Below, piece by piece: positions 1-10,574 of a stretch of 64,000 nucleotides of DNA (position 1 is the first letter of the stretch; every line of letters begins with the position of its first letter). The stretch comes from Primula veris (taxonomy: Eukaryota; Streptophyta; Magnoliopsida; Ericales; Primulaceae). The stretch covers positions 15,287,566 to 15,351,565 of the forward strand of contig OY821743.1 of NCBI GenBank assembly GCA_963682055.1. Reading direction: 5' to 3'. Both the position numbers and the translations under genes were made by a program. The notes beneath the pieces were generated by a model that was not told the origin of the DNA, did no database searches, and worked only from the letters and a program-made list of their open reading frames with translations.

Positions 1-135
1 AGTAGATGTGGTAGGACAAATATCGTTTAAAAAAAACTACATGTAGTTAACTCGTCTCGTACTTTAGTACATTTTGGCATCATTTACATTATTTTATGTT
101 AAAACTTGTATTTGATATTTATATATTTAAAGAAA
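1..135. repeat. Outlying block of the window-scale duplication
   Basis: This stretch matches 51035-51170 closely, sharing runs such as AATATCGTTTAA and TAGTTAACTCGTCTC. It is a detached part of the same duplication that links 1226-6245 with 52767-64000. After it the two copies diverge: the left copy continues with unrelated AT-rich DNA, while the right copy soon meets a probable solo LTR. No coding content is seen. Confidence 0.7.
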
Positions 136-611
136 CTATTTTTCTGTTCGTTTGTCCATTTCCTTTTTTGGTGGAAATTATTGTATTTTATTACAGCGTA
201 CCCAACATTAAGAACTGTAAAAAACAAAAGGAAAAAGGAAAAGAAAAAGAAGAAAGAAGCTGAGACAGAAGTCACTAAGATCTACTCTAGCAGCAAGGTT
301 ATTTGCTTTTCAACAACACCTTAGAGGACTTAAATTTATCAGATGGGTATGGGTCTCTATCGTACTTTGAAGCAAGAAAAAATAAAAAAACACTCTATGA
401 TCACTAGAGGGTACATGTTACAAGTTTGATGGGGATGTTGTTTGACATGGTTATAAACCCTTGCTGAAGCTATAATGGTTTCTTACATGCCTTTGGATGT
501 TCTGGTTCAGCATGATTTCTAAATTTGCAGTTTTTTGTAGTCTTTAAATTTGCATTTGACTTATGCTTGATTAAAACAACAGTTTTGTTGCTGTGCTACT
601 TTTGAAAAAAA
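136..611. other. AT-rich intergenic DNA, nothing recognised
   Basis: No convincing gene or repeat was found here. Open frames are short and low-complexity (lysine-rich from an A-rich stretch around 215-260). Confidence 0.5.
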
Positions 612-1290
612 AAAGTGTTTCCAAGAGTACCATCTAGGTTTCTCAACAAACACCGGAACAACAATAAAAATGCTGCAATAGATGAATAAACGAGGAAAGT
701 CAAATATATAATGAAAATTACATACGGTATATCATATTCAAAATTTATAGTGATTAAATTAGTGTTATAAATAACTGTTGAGTATAGTGATTAAATTAGT
801 GTTATAAATAACTGTTGAGTAACGACACCCGCTATACTTAAAAAGGGAAAAACATAAATGATTCGAAATCTACAAAGAAATATGCATATAGATGGAAGTA
901 GTCATGATAAAAACAAAACCCTAAAAACTAACACAAAACCTGAAAAATCTAATCTCTTATTTCTCTCTCTGTCTCTCTTTAATTCCCTCTTTCATTTCAT
1001 TTCTCTCTTTAAAATCAATTCCATGTTTGTAAAAAGGAATTGGAAGCAACCAAATTTAACACACTTAAATTGTTAATAAGTTGATAAAAATTCTCAAATG
1101 ATCAAATAAATCAGATCTTGGTGTGCTGAAAATCAATGGAAATTCCATGTTTAAAGAAAATAATAAAATATAACACTACAATTAACATATGTATCAAGAC
1201 CTATAGAGAAAAGAAGGCAAAGAAATACCAGTGTTATTTATCATCGGCGGCGTTCATGGCTCCAACTTCTAGAGAGTAATAATGTATTCG
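612..1290 (-). pseudogene. Two-exon module, copy A (broken)
   Basis: On the minus strand this is a degraded copy of the module best seen at 4173-4892. The first-exon motif (ATGAACGCCGCC, near 1255) is followed by an in-frame TAA because of a short insertion (GATAAATAAC). The second exon near 612-690 begins after a good acceptor (CTATTGCAG) but runs into an A/T homopolymer and is truncated. The intron between is AT- and CT-rich. Function unknown. Confidence 0.55.
747..820. repeat. Perfect 37-bp tandem duplication
   Basis: Two adjacent identical units, 747-783 and 784-820, starting ATAGTGATTAAATTAG. Other copies of the surrounding module (around 4345 and 27905) have a single unit, so this is a recent local duplication. 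Confidence 0.9.
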
Positions 1291-1393
1291 TTTGTAATGT
1301 GTATTAGGTTTATTTGGCAGCTACGTCTATTACTCCTGTAAAGTATCTGTTTACCGAAGAAATAAAGAGATTTCCCCTGTAAAGTATATGTTT

Positions 1394-1560
1394 CACTACA
1401 AGAAAAAGTTCATTTAGTATCATAATTTTTTTTCGTTTATATTGCTAAACTGGTTGTGGTTAAATTTTAGCAACAGTTTAGCAACAAATTATGTTGCTAT
1501 TTGTTGCTAAACTGTTGCTAAAATTTAGCTACAAGCACTTTAGCAACATAACTCAAAAAG
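1394..1560 (+). mobile_element. CACTA-type transposon terminus, fragment
   Basis: The block starts CACTACAAGAAAAAG, the typical terminal inverted repeat of plant CACTA (CMC) elements, and is followed by subterminal repeats of TTAGCAACA and its complement TGTTGCTAA. The right duplication copy lacks it (near 52930). No matching opposite terminus is seen, so this is a truncated or deletion-derived end, not an active element. Confidence 0.6.
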
Positions 1561-2345
1561 TTTTACTTTAGTGGGTTTTCTAAGGGTTTACGCGAATAGT
1601 TTGACTTGGGGCCTAGGGATCTTGCCATTCTTGTCTGTCTTCGTGCCCCACATACTCAAGATTTCTTACTTGCCACCCCTATAGAGGGTTTGGGTCAGCT
1701 CATGTCCCATACAGAATACCGATTTATTATCAAGTATCGGCTTTTGATTCCTCTATACCGGAAAGGAAAAATGTGTCCGGCTTGTCACACGGTTCATCTT
1801 GACTCATTTGGTGACCATGCAGTCCACTGTAGAAACTTTCCGGGGTTCAAATAACATCACGACTTGCTTAGGGTTGTATTATATGACATCATTTGGAGAG
1901 CAGGAATTTCAGTTAGAAATGAGGTACCTATGAACTTTCTTACGGATCCATATGAGGGGAGATCACCCTTAGGCCAGCATACATTCTTGTTTACAGTTGG
2001 AACAGTGGGAAACATGCGTGTATTGATCTTACCGGCGTTTCGCCCTTGGTAGGGTTTCGTATTGGAGAATTTACCGTGGGTCACGCAACTACTATTGAAG
2101 CGGCAGCGAATATAGAGAAATATGAGAAGGCCTGTCAAGACAATCAGCACAGTTTCATACCTTTTGCATTTGATACATTTGAGGTTTTAGCTACTGAGTT
2201 TGTTGAACTTCTCAGGAGAGTGCAGAAAGTTATGAATATAAATGTGTTGCTGCAGATTCGGCTGAATATGTATTTAGAAGGTTAGGATTTCCTATTCAAA
2301 GAGAACTAGTGGCGCAGTTTGTTGTCCGTTTATCTCAAACTCATA
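1558..2345 (+). pseudogene. Endonuclease-like C-terminal fragment of an RT-associated plant family, copy 1
   Basis: Translated in shifting frames, this resembles the C-terminal region of a family common in plant genomes and usually annotated as reverse-transcriptase-domain proteins. Visible are a zinc-binding-like CPAC...H...HC motif, then in the sister copy YRHDLVRDVL, then NFLTDP, then FTVGHA and ending FAFDTF. The layout (Cys/His cluster, RHD, PAD-like motif, acidic residue) recalls the restriction-like endonuclease of R2-type non-LTR elements; that link is inference. It is broken: an early stop at about 1581, frame changes near 1852 and 2050, and no RT domain upstream. A second copy lies at 53041-53760. 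Confidence 0.6.
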
Positions 2346-3040
2346 TGTAATAATTTTACTCTACTCAGTTTTATTAATATAAAAAAAAATTAAAAATTAA
2401 ACAAATATAGAGGACAGGAAAAACAACAAAACATGAGGGATCTTTTCTTATAATCTCGAAGTAACTTTTAGAGAATTGTTTGTAAGGTCTCGGTGTCGAT
2501 CAAGAGGCAGAACCTTATACAGTATATCTTAGACAATGAACTCAAGATTGCTTTAATCGGCTAATCTTATGATAATTTCAAATGCCAAATCAACATGACA
2601 ACATTAAACACGACAGTTTTTTCTTCGTCGGACTCGAAGTTTATAGCAAGTATGAATTAATTAAATCAAGTCTCCTCGTCAGTCCGTGAAGGCAAGAGTA
2701 AGAACAATTATAAAAAGTGGTGATAATGTAAAATTAACATTTTTATTGACATCAATGACTTACAAACACCTCAATGCTATTAACACCGAAGTTAGGCTAT
2801 ACACTAAAAGAAAAGCAAAAACATAACCCTGAAACGCCATGAACAACAATCTCTGTTAACTACAGCCCAGGAAAGATATCTAGTTTCTTCTGGATGGCCT
2901 TACATCACTTCATGGTCCTCCTAGGTGGTTGGTGACCCACCATCGCCTCAAAATCCTCCTCAACCTCACTCCTCGATAGACACACCAAGAACTCCGACCT
3001 TTGCTCCCTCAACTTCCCACTTGATTTCAAATCAGTCCTC
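2346..3040. other. Non-coding, shared with the right copy
   Basis: No gene is seen. The stretch matches 53761-54456. Part of it (about 2757-2870) recurs at 29045-29150, showing it belongs to the dispersed duplicated unit. Confidence 0.6.
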
Positions 3041-3290
3041 TCACATTACCCTAACCAAGACTTCGTGGTTACCGTGATCACCATCAACTTTCACTCTCCC
3101 TCTCCTATCTCTCAGTTTCCATGGCATCGGATTCCCTCCTTCTCTCTCATTACCTAATTTTTCCTGGCGTAGCATTTCAGCTCGAATTTTATCCATCTCC
3201 ACCTGCATGTCCATTGTCACCTTCTCTCTCATCCCTTCATATGTTACCTTCGACGGAGAGTTTTGATCTTCGATGAATACCCTTTATTCC
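3041..3290 (-). pseudogene. Hypothetical charged, coiled-coil-like ORF
   Basis: Minus-strand frame rich in Met, Glu, Lys and Arg (for example MDKIRAEM, then EKLGNEREGG), conserved at 54457-54667. It could be the N-terminal part of an LTR-retrotransposon gag, but no zinc knuckle or capsid motif is present. The sister copy is interrupted by the LINE at 54678. The uninterrupted sequence here (GGAGAGTTTT at 3255-3264) is the empty site of that LINE. Confidence 0.35.
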
Positions 3291-3554
3291 TTCTCGCTCA
3301 ACTTGGTCTCTGGAGACTTATGATGACCGGAAGACTCCCTAGCGGCGATGGAAGGGTCGGTTTTGGAGCAATGGAATCGTCTCTGTTGTCCCCAAGTGGA
3401 GACTTACGAATTCCTTTTTTTCCTGTTCTTGGTTTATTAAGAATAAGTATATATTAACCAAACACAACAAGCAAAACTCACAACACATGTACATGCGTCA
3501 CAAGGAATACATGTGACATGATATCTCTGTCTCAGCCAGTGTTTTATAAAGCGA

Positions 3555-3769
3555 TTTTTTTTTTGGCAGGTAAGCAAACTTTATTAAACAAAGAAAAACA
3601 ATAAAAATCTTGGTTAGCACAGCACCCTTACTCAAGAAATCTTAAAGGAGCAGTTCAAAGCAAGTATACTCATATTAATGAGCACAAGCAGAAAATAAAA
3701 TATAAGAAGAATACAATATCTGAAGAATCCCAACGCAAATGATTAGAACTAGCGTTACAAAAAAGCAGA
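3555..3769 (-). mobile_element. 5'-truncated LINE tail (215 bp)
   Basis: On the minus strand the sequence ends in a poly(A) tail (T-run on the plus strand after 3555), preceded by AATAAAGTTTGCTTACC, a typical plant LINE or SINE 3' end. It is flanked by AAAGCGA at 3548-3554 and 3770-3776, a 7-bp target-site duplication. The same insertion is in the right copy (61331-61544), so it predates the segmental duplication. Confidence 0.6.
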
Positions 3770-4172
3770 AAAGCGAGGTTTTTAAGCTTTTATTTTAATT
3801 AAAAGTGGGAAACCCCCACTATTTTCATTAATTTTCATAGTTACTGGCCTAAAGGCCTTATTGGAAAGCTTTTTTTAAGCTTTGAATCTAGATTTTATCG
3901 AGTTTTGAACCAAGCTTTATCACTACGAAGCACACTTTTAAAAAAAAAAGAGTGGTCTCAGCTAGCAATTAACAGAATAAAACTAATCCTCAAGTTTAGC
4001 TATATAAGTTAGAATGGAAATTGGGAATTTAAAGCTTAAACAATGACTTCAAATGGGAAAAACAACTGCATTTTGCCTAAGGTGCTCTGGAAATAACTGA
4101 TTTATGATGGTAAATAAATCTACCAATGGCAATATTTAATAGAAAAAAGGAAAATGGCCATGTAATTATTAC

Positions 4173-4892
4173 CTTCCCACGAATTTTTCTTGAAATGAAA
4201 TGAACAACGATCTTTTAAATGTGTTTCCGAGAGTACCATTCAGATTTCTCAACAAATGCCGGAACAACATTAAAAAACCTGCAATAGATGAATAACCGAG
4301 GATTGTCAAATAAATATTCAAAAGTACATCATTTTCGAAATCTATAGTGATTAAATTAGTGTTATAATTAACTGCTAAGTAATGACACTCGATATACTTA
4401 AACTAGAAAAACAGAAATGATTCCAAATCTACGAAGATTTATGCATATAGATGGAAATAGTCATGATAAAAGCAAAACCCTAAAAGCAAACACAAAAGCC
4501 TTAAAACCCTAATTTCTTATTTCTCTCTCTCTCTTTAATCCCTTATTCCTATCATTTCTCTCTTTGAAGTCAATTCCATGTTTGTAAAAAGAAATTGGAA
4601 CCAACAAAATTTTAGCAGTCTTAAATTGTTAATAAGTTGATGAAATTTCTCAAAGGATCAAATAAATCAGATCGTGCCATATCAATAAACTGTATAGCTA
4701 GAATTAACTATGCAGATAACTACGTAGACAGATTAGAAATTCTTAAATTCCATGTTTAAAGAAACTAACAAAATCTTACGCAACAATTAGCATCTGTATC
4801 AAGACCTATAGAGAAAAGAAGGCAAAATAAATACCAGTATTATCACCCGCGGCGTTCATGGCTCCAACTTCTAGAGAGAAATATTCGTTCAT
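4173..4892 (-). pseudogene. Two-exon module of unknown function, copy B (frame open)
   Basis: Best preserved copy of a module repeated across the window. Exon 1 would run 4892-4835 (start ATGAACGAATA, donor GTATTT) and exon 2 4278-4173 (acceptor TATTGCAG, donor GTAATA). The two join in phase into an open 54-codon frame: starts MNEYFSLEVG, then NAAGDNT, then LMLFRHLLRNLNG, ends EKFVGR. An in-phase continuation near 4090 would stop soon after. No family is recognised. The right copy E keeps the frame but has lost both ATGs. The conserved splice sites suggest it descends from a real gene; whether any copy is expressed is unknown. Confidence 0.4.
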
Positions 4893-5508
4893 AATTATAT
4901 TAGGTTTATTTGGCAGCTATGGACGTGATGTATAGGGTAAATGTATGGCGAGAACCCTAAATAAATACTAAGATGTCCCTTCTTGTTTCTAGGGTTTTGT
5001 TTTTATTAAATTAATTGGGCTGGTGACCCCTATAGTTATGTATGAGATTTCAAAAACTATTTAAACAAAAGAAAAAAAAACGCATTTAAAATATCTACTA
5101 GCACATCTTACAAAAATTTGTGTGTGTTTGTGTGTATATATACCGGTGTACAAAGCCCATGTGATGCATGGTATATCGGACAAAAATATATAAACAGTAA
5201 ATTATGAAAAGGTGTGAGAAAAATCGAAGATGGTTATGAAATTATTGGGTGCGGGTGATTATAAATCTGGAGAGTTTTTTTTTTCAAATTTTAAAAGAAC
5301 ATGGGTCTTTTTGCAAATAAGTTTACCGGCTTCATAAGGGGTTTTTCACATAATATTATATTAGTAACCGTGACCCACGCATTGCGTGTGCGACATGTAC
5401 ACGACAAAAAACTCTGAACTAATCAATATTACAAAAAAACTATGACAATAAACTAATAAAAAATCACTTCAAACAAAAATAATGAATTAAAAACCAAAAA
5501 AAAGAATT
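4893..5508. other. AT-rich upstream region of the two-exon module
   Basis: No gene is seen. The first 150 bases recur at 26970-27170, and all of it matches 62740-63290. It lies upstream of the module and could contain its former promoter. Confidence 0.4.
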
Positions 5509-5722
5509 TGTTGTGTTCGATATATGTATATATGAGATATGTATAGATATACATAGAATATAGAGAGATGGGAAACAATATTGTATTAATCAGTGTATGA
5601 ATGTCTATGTATACATGGTTTATAACACTCATATATAGATAGAGGGGTAGAGTTACAAGCCCACTTGGCCCAACTAAAATCCATAGAGTATAAGTCCAAT
5701 AGTACAAACATATATTACAACA
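5509..5722. mobile_element. Solo LTR (214 bp) with 5-bp TSD
   Basis: The block begins TGTTGT and ends ACAACA, a 6-bp terminal inverted repeat typical of LTRs, and is flanked by GAATT at 5504-5508 and 5723-5727. The right copy lacks it at the matching place (near 63290). The superfamily cannot be told from an LTR alone; no coding sequence is inside. Confidence 0.6.
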
Positions 5723-6000
5723 GAATTATTTATTTAACCGTCCAAATGGGAGACGACCAGAGGGGCCTTTGAGTAATTACTAAAAAGTTTTGGCTTTGTT
5801 TTTAAAAAAATGTGGGCATTTTGGCAGCCTCAAAAGTAACCACATTTTCCCCCCTTCCCTTATTATAATAGAATAGAATATATAATATTTATATAATATT
5901 TATATTTATATTATTATAATTAATAATGCCACTAGTACAAGTTCATTTACCCCTCGAACAAGTTCTAAGAGGTTACCGAAAAATAAATAGGCATGGATGC

Positions 6001-8440
6001 CCTCCAACCACAAAGTTCCCTTTGGTTATATGATAAAAGAGGGTATTATTTGGAACATATTCGTAAACCAATAAAGGAACTCACGGTCTCTAACTCGGTA
6101 AGGAATAACCCAAGGGCACGTTCCTCTGGTTTCCTTGTGCAAGTATAGCGGCCTTGTTAATAGAAAGCTGTATTTGGCTCGCATCAACCAGTTATTGATT
6201 TTTTAATAGCAATTATCTGTTTGTCTGGAAAAAAGTCTTTTGTTAACTACACCATAACCACCACAACCAGAGGACACTGTACTCAGATTTGTTGTTGGTT
6301 GCTTCTTTCTTTCTTTTTTGAAATTTAAGCGTATTATATAAATCCAGAACAAAAACAAGGGGCTCACAGGCTGAGCAAACCAAAAACCGACTCCTCAACG
6401 ATTACAAACTAACAACAAAGAAAATAATCCTAAGTTGTAGTGGTGTATAATCAGCTACAAAGCAAAGCTAAACAACTATGGGTAATTATGACCTATCCCA
6501 AAGGAAACTACACAAATACAAAAATTGAGACTCAAATAATATGCAAGGTCCCAAAAATTGTATTCCATCACTTGTCAAAGAACAAGACTTCACCCTCCTA
6601 TCTGGCATCAGTTTTAGCCGAGAGAAAATGATCCTGGTAAAATAACACGTTAACCGGATTAAATCGGGCACGATGATGCATCTAGCACACGTATTAACCC
6701 CCATCCTTAACTCTCCAAAAGTCCAAAGAGATATATGTCGTACCCTTTAAACCCCAATAATCCCATCACCTATTTAAGAAATAAGTCAAACTCCTAGCAC
6801 CAACCTTACCTAGATCGGCTCCTAAAGAGCGTAACTTCAAACAAACAAGAAATAGAACCAAAGTTTCCTAGCATAGAATAGAATACACTATTTCCATACT
6901 CAAATAACCCCCCTCGAAAACCCCAAAAAACAATGGGCATGATAAAGGCCTATGTGATTGTGCATAGCATAAAAAGATCATACCTTGAAAGACGCAAGAC
7001 CCATCTAGCTCAAGCCGTCCAAATTTCTCTACCTTCAACCGAGGGAAACGGAGATAAGAACCCCATAAATTCAAATCTAAGGAATATACCATTTAGGGGT
7101 CCATTTAGACAAGAAAATAAGGGGCTTGATCGAATTGGTACTTAAACAGTAGCTAATTTGAATCAAAGCATCGATTTAGGGATTGCCCAAAAAATTGGAC
7201 TCGACCATCGGCGGTCATTACTGGAAAGAAACAACAAGAAATATAATCGAATTGAGGAGTGGCTTGGCGGAAATGATGAAGAAAAGAGAGGAAAAATGAG
7301 GTGAAGAAGAGAGTAGATTGAGGTGAAGGCCGGATGAGAAGAGAAAAAGGGAGGAAAGGGAAGAGAGATTAGACGGATAGCGCGTCTTTATACATTCAGC
7401 ATAATCTGAATTCAGTCCGAGTCTCGTACTTTGAAAAATAAAATCGTAGTTTCAAAGTCAAACTCGTAGTTCTGAAATCAATCTCGTACTTCTGAAGTAC
7501 TAGTCTTAACTTTTCTAAAAAAAGTTAATTTTTCAGGGTTGACTATTTAAATTATGATTATATACAGTTATGATTAGTGTTGTTGTTGTACTTGCGGTAT
7601 TTTTAATATTTTATTACTGACCTTGCCAGTTTTCGCATTTGCTAAAAAAGTAAAAAAGAATCTATTAAATATTTGGTTGCTTAATTAGGTACTCTTACTG
7701 AATATTTGAGAATAGAAAAGCAATTTATCAATAAGTTGAAAGTTTTTTCGACCGATCACAAATAAGTTTTGCTTATTTCTTTAAATCCTGCAGCCAAATA
7801 GAACTAATTGGATCTTTCGTAGTTTCCAACATTATATGACTTGGACCGCTTAGTCATTTTTTTACGGTAATTTAAACTAACTGGAGTAATTTCAATATCG
7901 ATAGTCATACTCCATCCAACATGAAAATATCGTCCTCAAAGCCAGATTTTGAAAATTCCGAGTTATCATACACTGCCTATACGGATAGACGGGAGAGGTG
8001 GATCTGCCTAGGGGTGGGGGAGATGGAGGCCAGCCAACCACTGCGGCAGTGGCGGCGGCAGGTTAAGTTAGATCTACGTTGGGAGATATTTGGGGGTAGA
8101 GAGAGAGAGAGAGTGATGATCTAGTTGCCCAGTACACAAATGTATTCATAAATCATGTTGCTTCTTTCTAGTTCTTGTGCTGTTTTAAATTTAACAAAAA
8201 TCCAACGTTTTGTTGAAACTTGTTTTTGATTAATTTGCTTCTTTCAGTGCTAAAATATATCCATGTAACACCAATGAGCAATGATGAATACCCAAAACTT
8301 AGACCTGGAATTTGCCAAAAATCGAAGCAAATGTTTAAGAAAAAAAATGTGTTATATATATCGTTATTGCCAATAATTAAAAAAAAATCAACTAGAAGTT
8401 TTCAACACATGAGTGGAGTAAAGATATAAGTTTTGAAATA
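6001..8440 (-). pseudogene. Wall-associated kinase pseudogene, split by an insertion
   Basis: Plus-strand stretches 6011-6310 and 8157-8440 match the intact kinase gene (about 35390-35990): the end of intron 2, the transmembrane and juxtamembrane part, and the N-lobe of the kinase with its ATP-binding loop. Many indels and stops break the frame. The fragment ends abruptly at 6001, near the end of the duplicated unit, so the C-lobe is missing. A 1.85-kb element sits in the middle (6311-8156). A sister fragment runs off the window end at 63790-64000. Confidence 0.8.
6311..8156 (-). mobile_element. 1.85-kb retroposed insert of unknown origin
   Basis: The insert is bounded by a 13-bp target-site duplication, GTTGCTTCTTTCT, at 6298-6310 and 8157-8169. 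Removing it restores the alignment to the intact kinase exon. On the minus strand it ends in a LINE-like tail (ATAATACGCTTAAATTTC then A-rich), so it was retroposed. No reverse transcriptase, ORF1 or other known domain could be found. It contains a CT-rich stretch (7250-7370), short repeats around CTCGTACTT and CTCGTAGTT (7405-7500), and a GC-rich patch near 8010-8070. It may be a retrocopied non-coding transcript, or a LINE with unusual 3' sequence. Confidence 0.65.
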
Positions 8441-8464
8441 CCTACATCGCTACTTGTTGGACGC

Positions 8465-8556
8465 TTAATTACTCTCTCTTGAAAAAATGACCAAGTGTGG
8501 TATTTTTTGGTTAATTACTCTCTCTTGAAAAAATGACCAAGTGTGGTATTTTTTGG
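8465..8556. repeat. Perfect 46-bp tandem duplication
   Basis: Units 8465-8510 and 8511-8556 are identical (start TTAATTACTCTCTCTTG, end TTTTTTGG). They lie just beyond the kinase pseudogene homology. Confidence 0.9.
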
Positions 8557-8853
8557 TTGATCATTGTATATTGGTGTTGTTTGAGGCTCATGAAAAATAG
8601 TTGTTGCAGCATAATGAATGAGGAGGATAAGAAAACCTCCCCATTAGATAATCAGTTGTTCGATTCCCTCATTATTTCTATCAATATTTTTTCATTGCTT
8701 GTGCGGGTACTGATTCTTCTTTTTCTATCAAAACTTTGTTTGGCTCAAAAGCCAAACAAGGCATGAGATGTACTTTGAAGATGACGCAAAGAACTTAAAG
8801 TTGTGCAAGGAAAAGCTTAAGGAGAAAATAGTTCATATTTTGAAGGTCTACAC

Positions 8854-9100
8854 CCACCACAAGAAAATACAAATTTATCAACGAATAGATTTGTTGCAAA
8901 TGCTATGGTTTTTGTTGCTGAAAAGATTTTCCAACAAAAAAATTCGTTGCTATCTTGTTGGCAGAACATTGTGCCAGAAAGTTTACGACAACAAATTTCG
9001 TCATTGATGCAAAAGTGTTGCCCTTTTGCAACAAGTTATTTCATTGCAAAAATTGTGAAATATTTTGTTGCATTTTAAGATAATTTTGTTGCTAATTAAT
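8854..9100 (+). mobile_element. Second CACTA-like terminal fragment
   Basis: Starts CACCACAAGAAAATAC, close to the CACTA terminal consensus, and continues with many TTGTTGC/GCAACA subterminal motifs like the 1394-1560 fragment. Only one end is visible; the LINE at 9102 begins directly after it. Likely a degraded end. Confidence 0.45.
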
Positions 9101-10490
9101 ATTTTTTTTTTTGAAATTAAGAATATATTGAACCAAGAAACAAGAGTACCTTTTGAGCACAAGAGCATCAAAAGGTAGAAATAAAAGAAAAAAATGAGAA
9201 TACAATTTGCTAGCAATTACATCCAGCTACTAGCAACAACAAACCTATCACTTGTAAATTAGAATAAAAATGGGAAAATCCTAACAAAATTGATAGTTCA
9301 GACCAAAGTAAGAATAGTCATAGCACCATATCAATTTTTTGTAGAGCACCTCTTAGTCGTAATTATGGCCGTTGGCTCTGATCATTGTTCTGAATACCTA
9401 ATAAGGCACTCAGCCTTGACCAAACATTCATAGAGAATTTGCGACAAGTTGAAAATAATCTTATCATCTCTGGGCAATAAACCATCATCAAAATATTGTT
9501 CTTAATATCAAATTAGAAGTTCTCGGCTCTTAAAATCCCAAATTGACTTAAGGAGTTTATCCAAACAGCACTCTTGAGCTTGAGGTTTCCATAGCTGCTT
9601 CCTTTCGTACTTCTGCTAGGCCTTTCATTCTCTTGGTCGTTTCTTTTTAGCAGGCCCCCTTTACCCTATTTGGTTACAACACCAAATAGAGAACCTAACA
9701 AGAAACACAAAAAAACAGCAGTACCTTGCAAAACAAACAAGTAGGATGGTAAAGCCAGCTATACTGAAAAACAGATTACCTGTATCATAGTAAGATAAAA
9801 CGGAGACAAGTCTCTTATGCCCTTTGATCTCAATAATCATCATTTTTTAAAAATTTCATCAAGGCACTGGGCTTCTAGCAATATTTAGATTCCTATTGCT
9901 TTTTTCCACTTTCCTCAGCTGGTTAAGCCTAACCTTCACCATAAACTGAATTTTTGATATGAAGCTTGGCACATCACAAATAACTTCATGTCTTCCCCCA
10001 TTCCTTTCTCTCCAGATCTTGTATACAGAACTTGGGAAGATTAATTTCCCCAATTTCGCGGCAAGTCTATTCCCTTTGAACCTTAAGATAGACCACTCTA
10101 TACAGTCTCCCCAATAGGTCGGATAACCATAAAAACCAGCCTTACTCAGTAGACTATGAATTATTCTGAGGGGTATAATTACAACTAAAGAGGAGGTGAT
10201 TCAGGTCCTCATAATCACTTTTACAGAGAACACATGTTGTGTCCAAATTTAGGGACCCCGTAGCCATTTTATCACAGTAGGTAATTAACTTCCTTAGCAC
10301 AGCTTGCCAAAGTATTACGTTACACTTGGTTATTTTTATTCTTTAACCCTAGCCCCCTTCATTTATTGGTTAGTTTTCCAATCTACTCTTGTATTTTTTG
10401 AGTTTAAAGCATTTCCATACCATAAGAAGCAAAAGATAATGGAGTTTATTTTATTTATAATAGCAGTAGGGAGAATGAAATAGGAGCCCT

Positions 10491-10574
10491 AGAAAATAAT
10501 GATACTATAAAACACAGATATTATTAGGGGTGGAGAAAATAATGATACTATAAAACACAGATATTATTAGGGAT
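10491..10574. repeat. 43-bp tandem duplication at the hAT junction
   Basis: Sequence starting AGAAAATAATGATACTAT occurs at 10491 and 10534. Each unit spans LINE sequence, the target site (GATATTAT) and the first bases of the hAT-like element (TAGGG), so the duplication happened after that insertion. Confidence 0.8.

Larger units (their letters stand above)
1226..6245. repeat. Left copy of the segmental duplication
   Basis: This segment aligns in the same orientation with 52767-64000. The order is: endonuclease-like pseudogene, hypothetical coiled ORF, LINE tail (3555-3769), two-exon module (4173-4892), its AT-rich upstream region, and the start of a kinase pseudogene. Similarity is high by eye with scattered substitutions and indels. 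Copy-specific insertions are described separately. The right copy runs off the window end, so the full length of the unit is unknown. Confidence 0.9.

Noticed and set aside
8870..9080. Repeated TTGTTGC/GCAACA motifs as a CRISPR-like or satellite array
   Set aside because: Spacing is irregular, and they are better explained as CACTA subterminal motifs.
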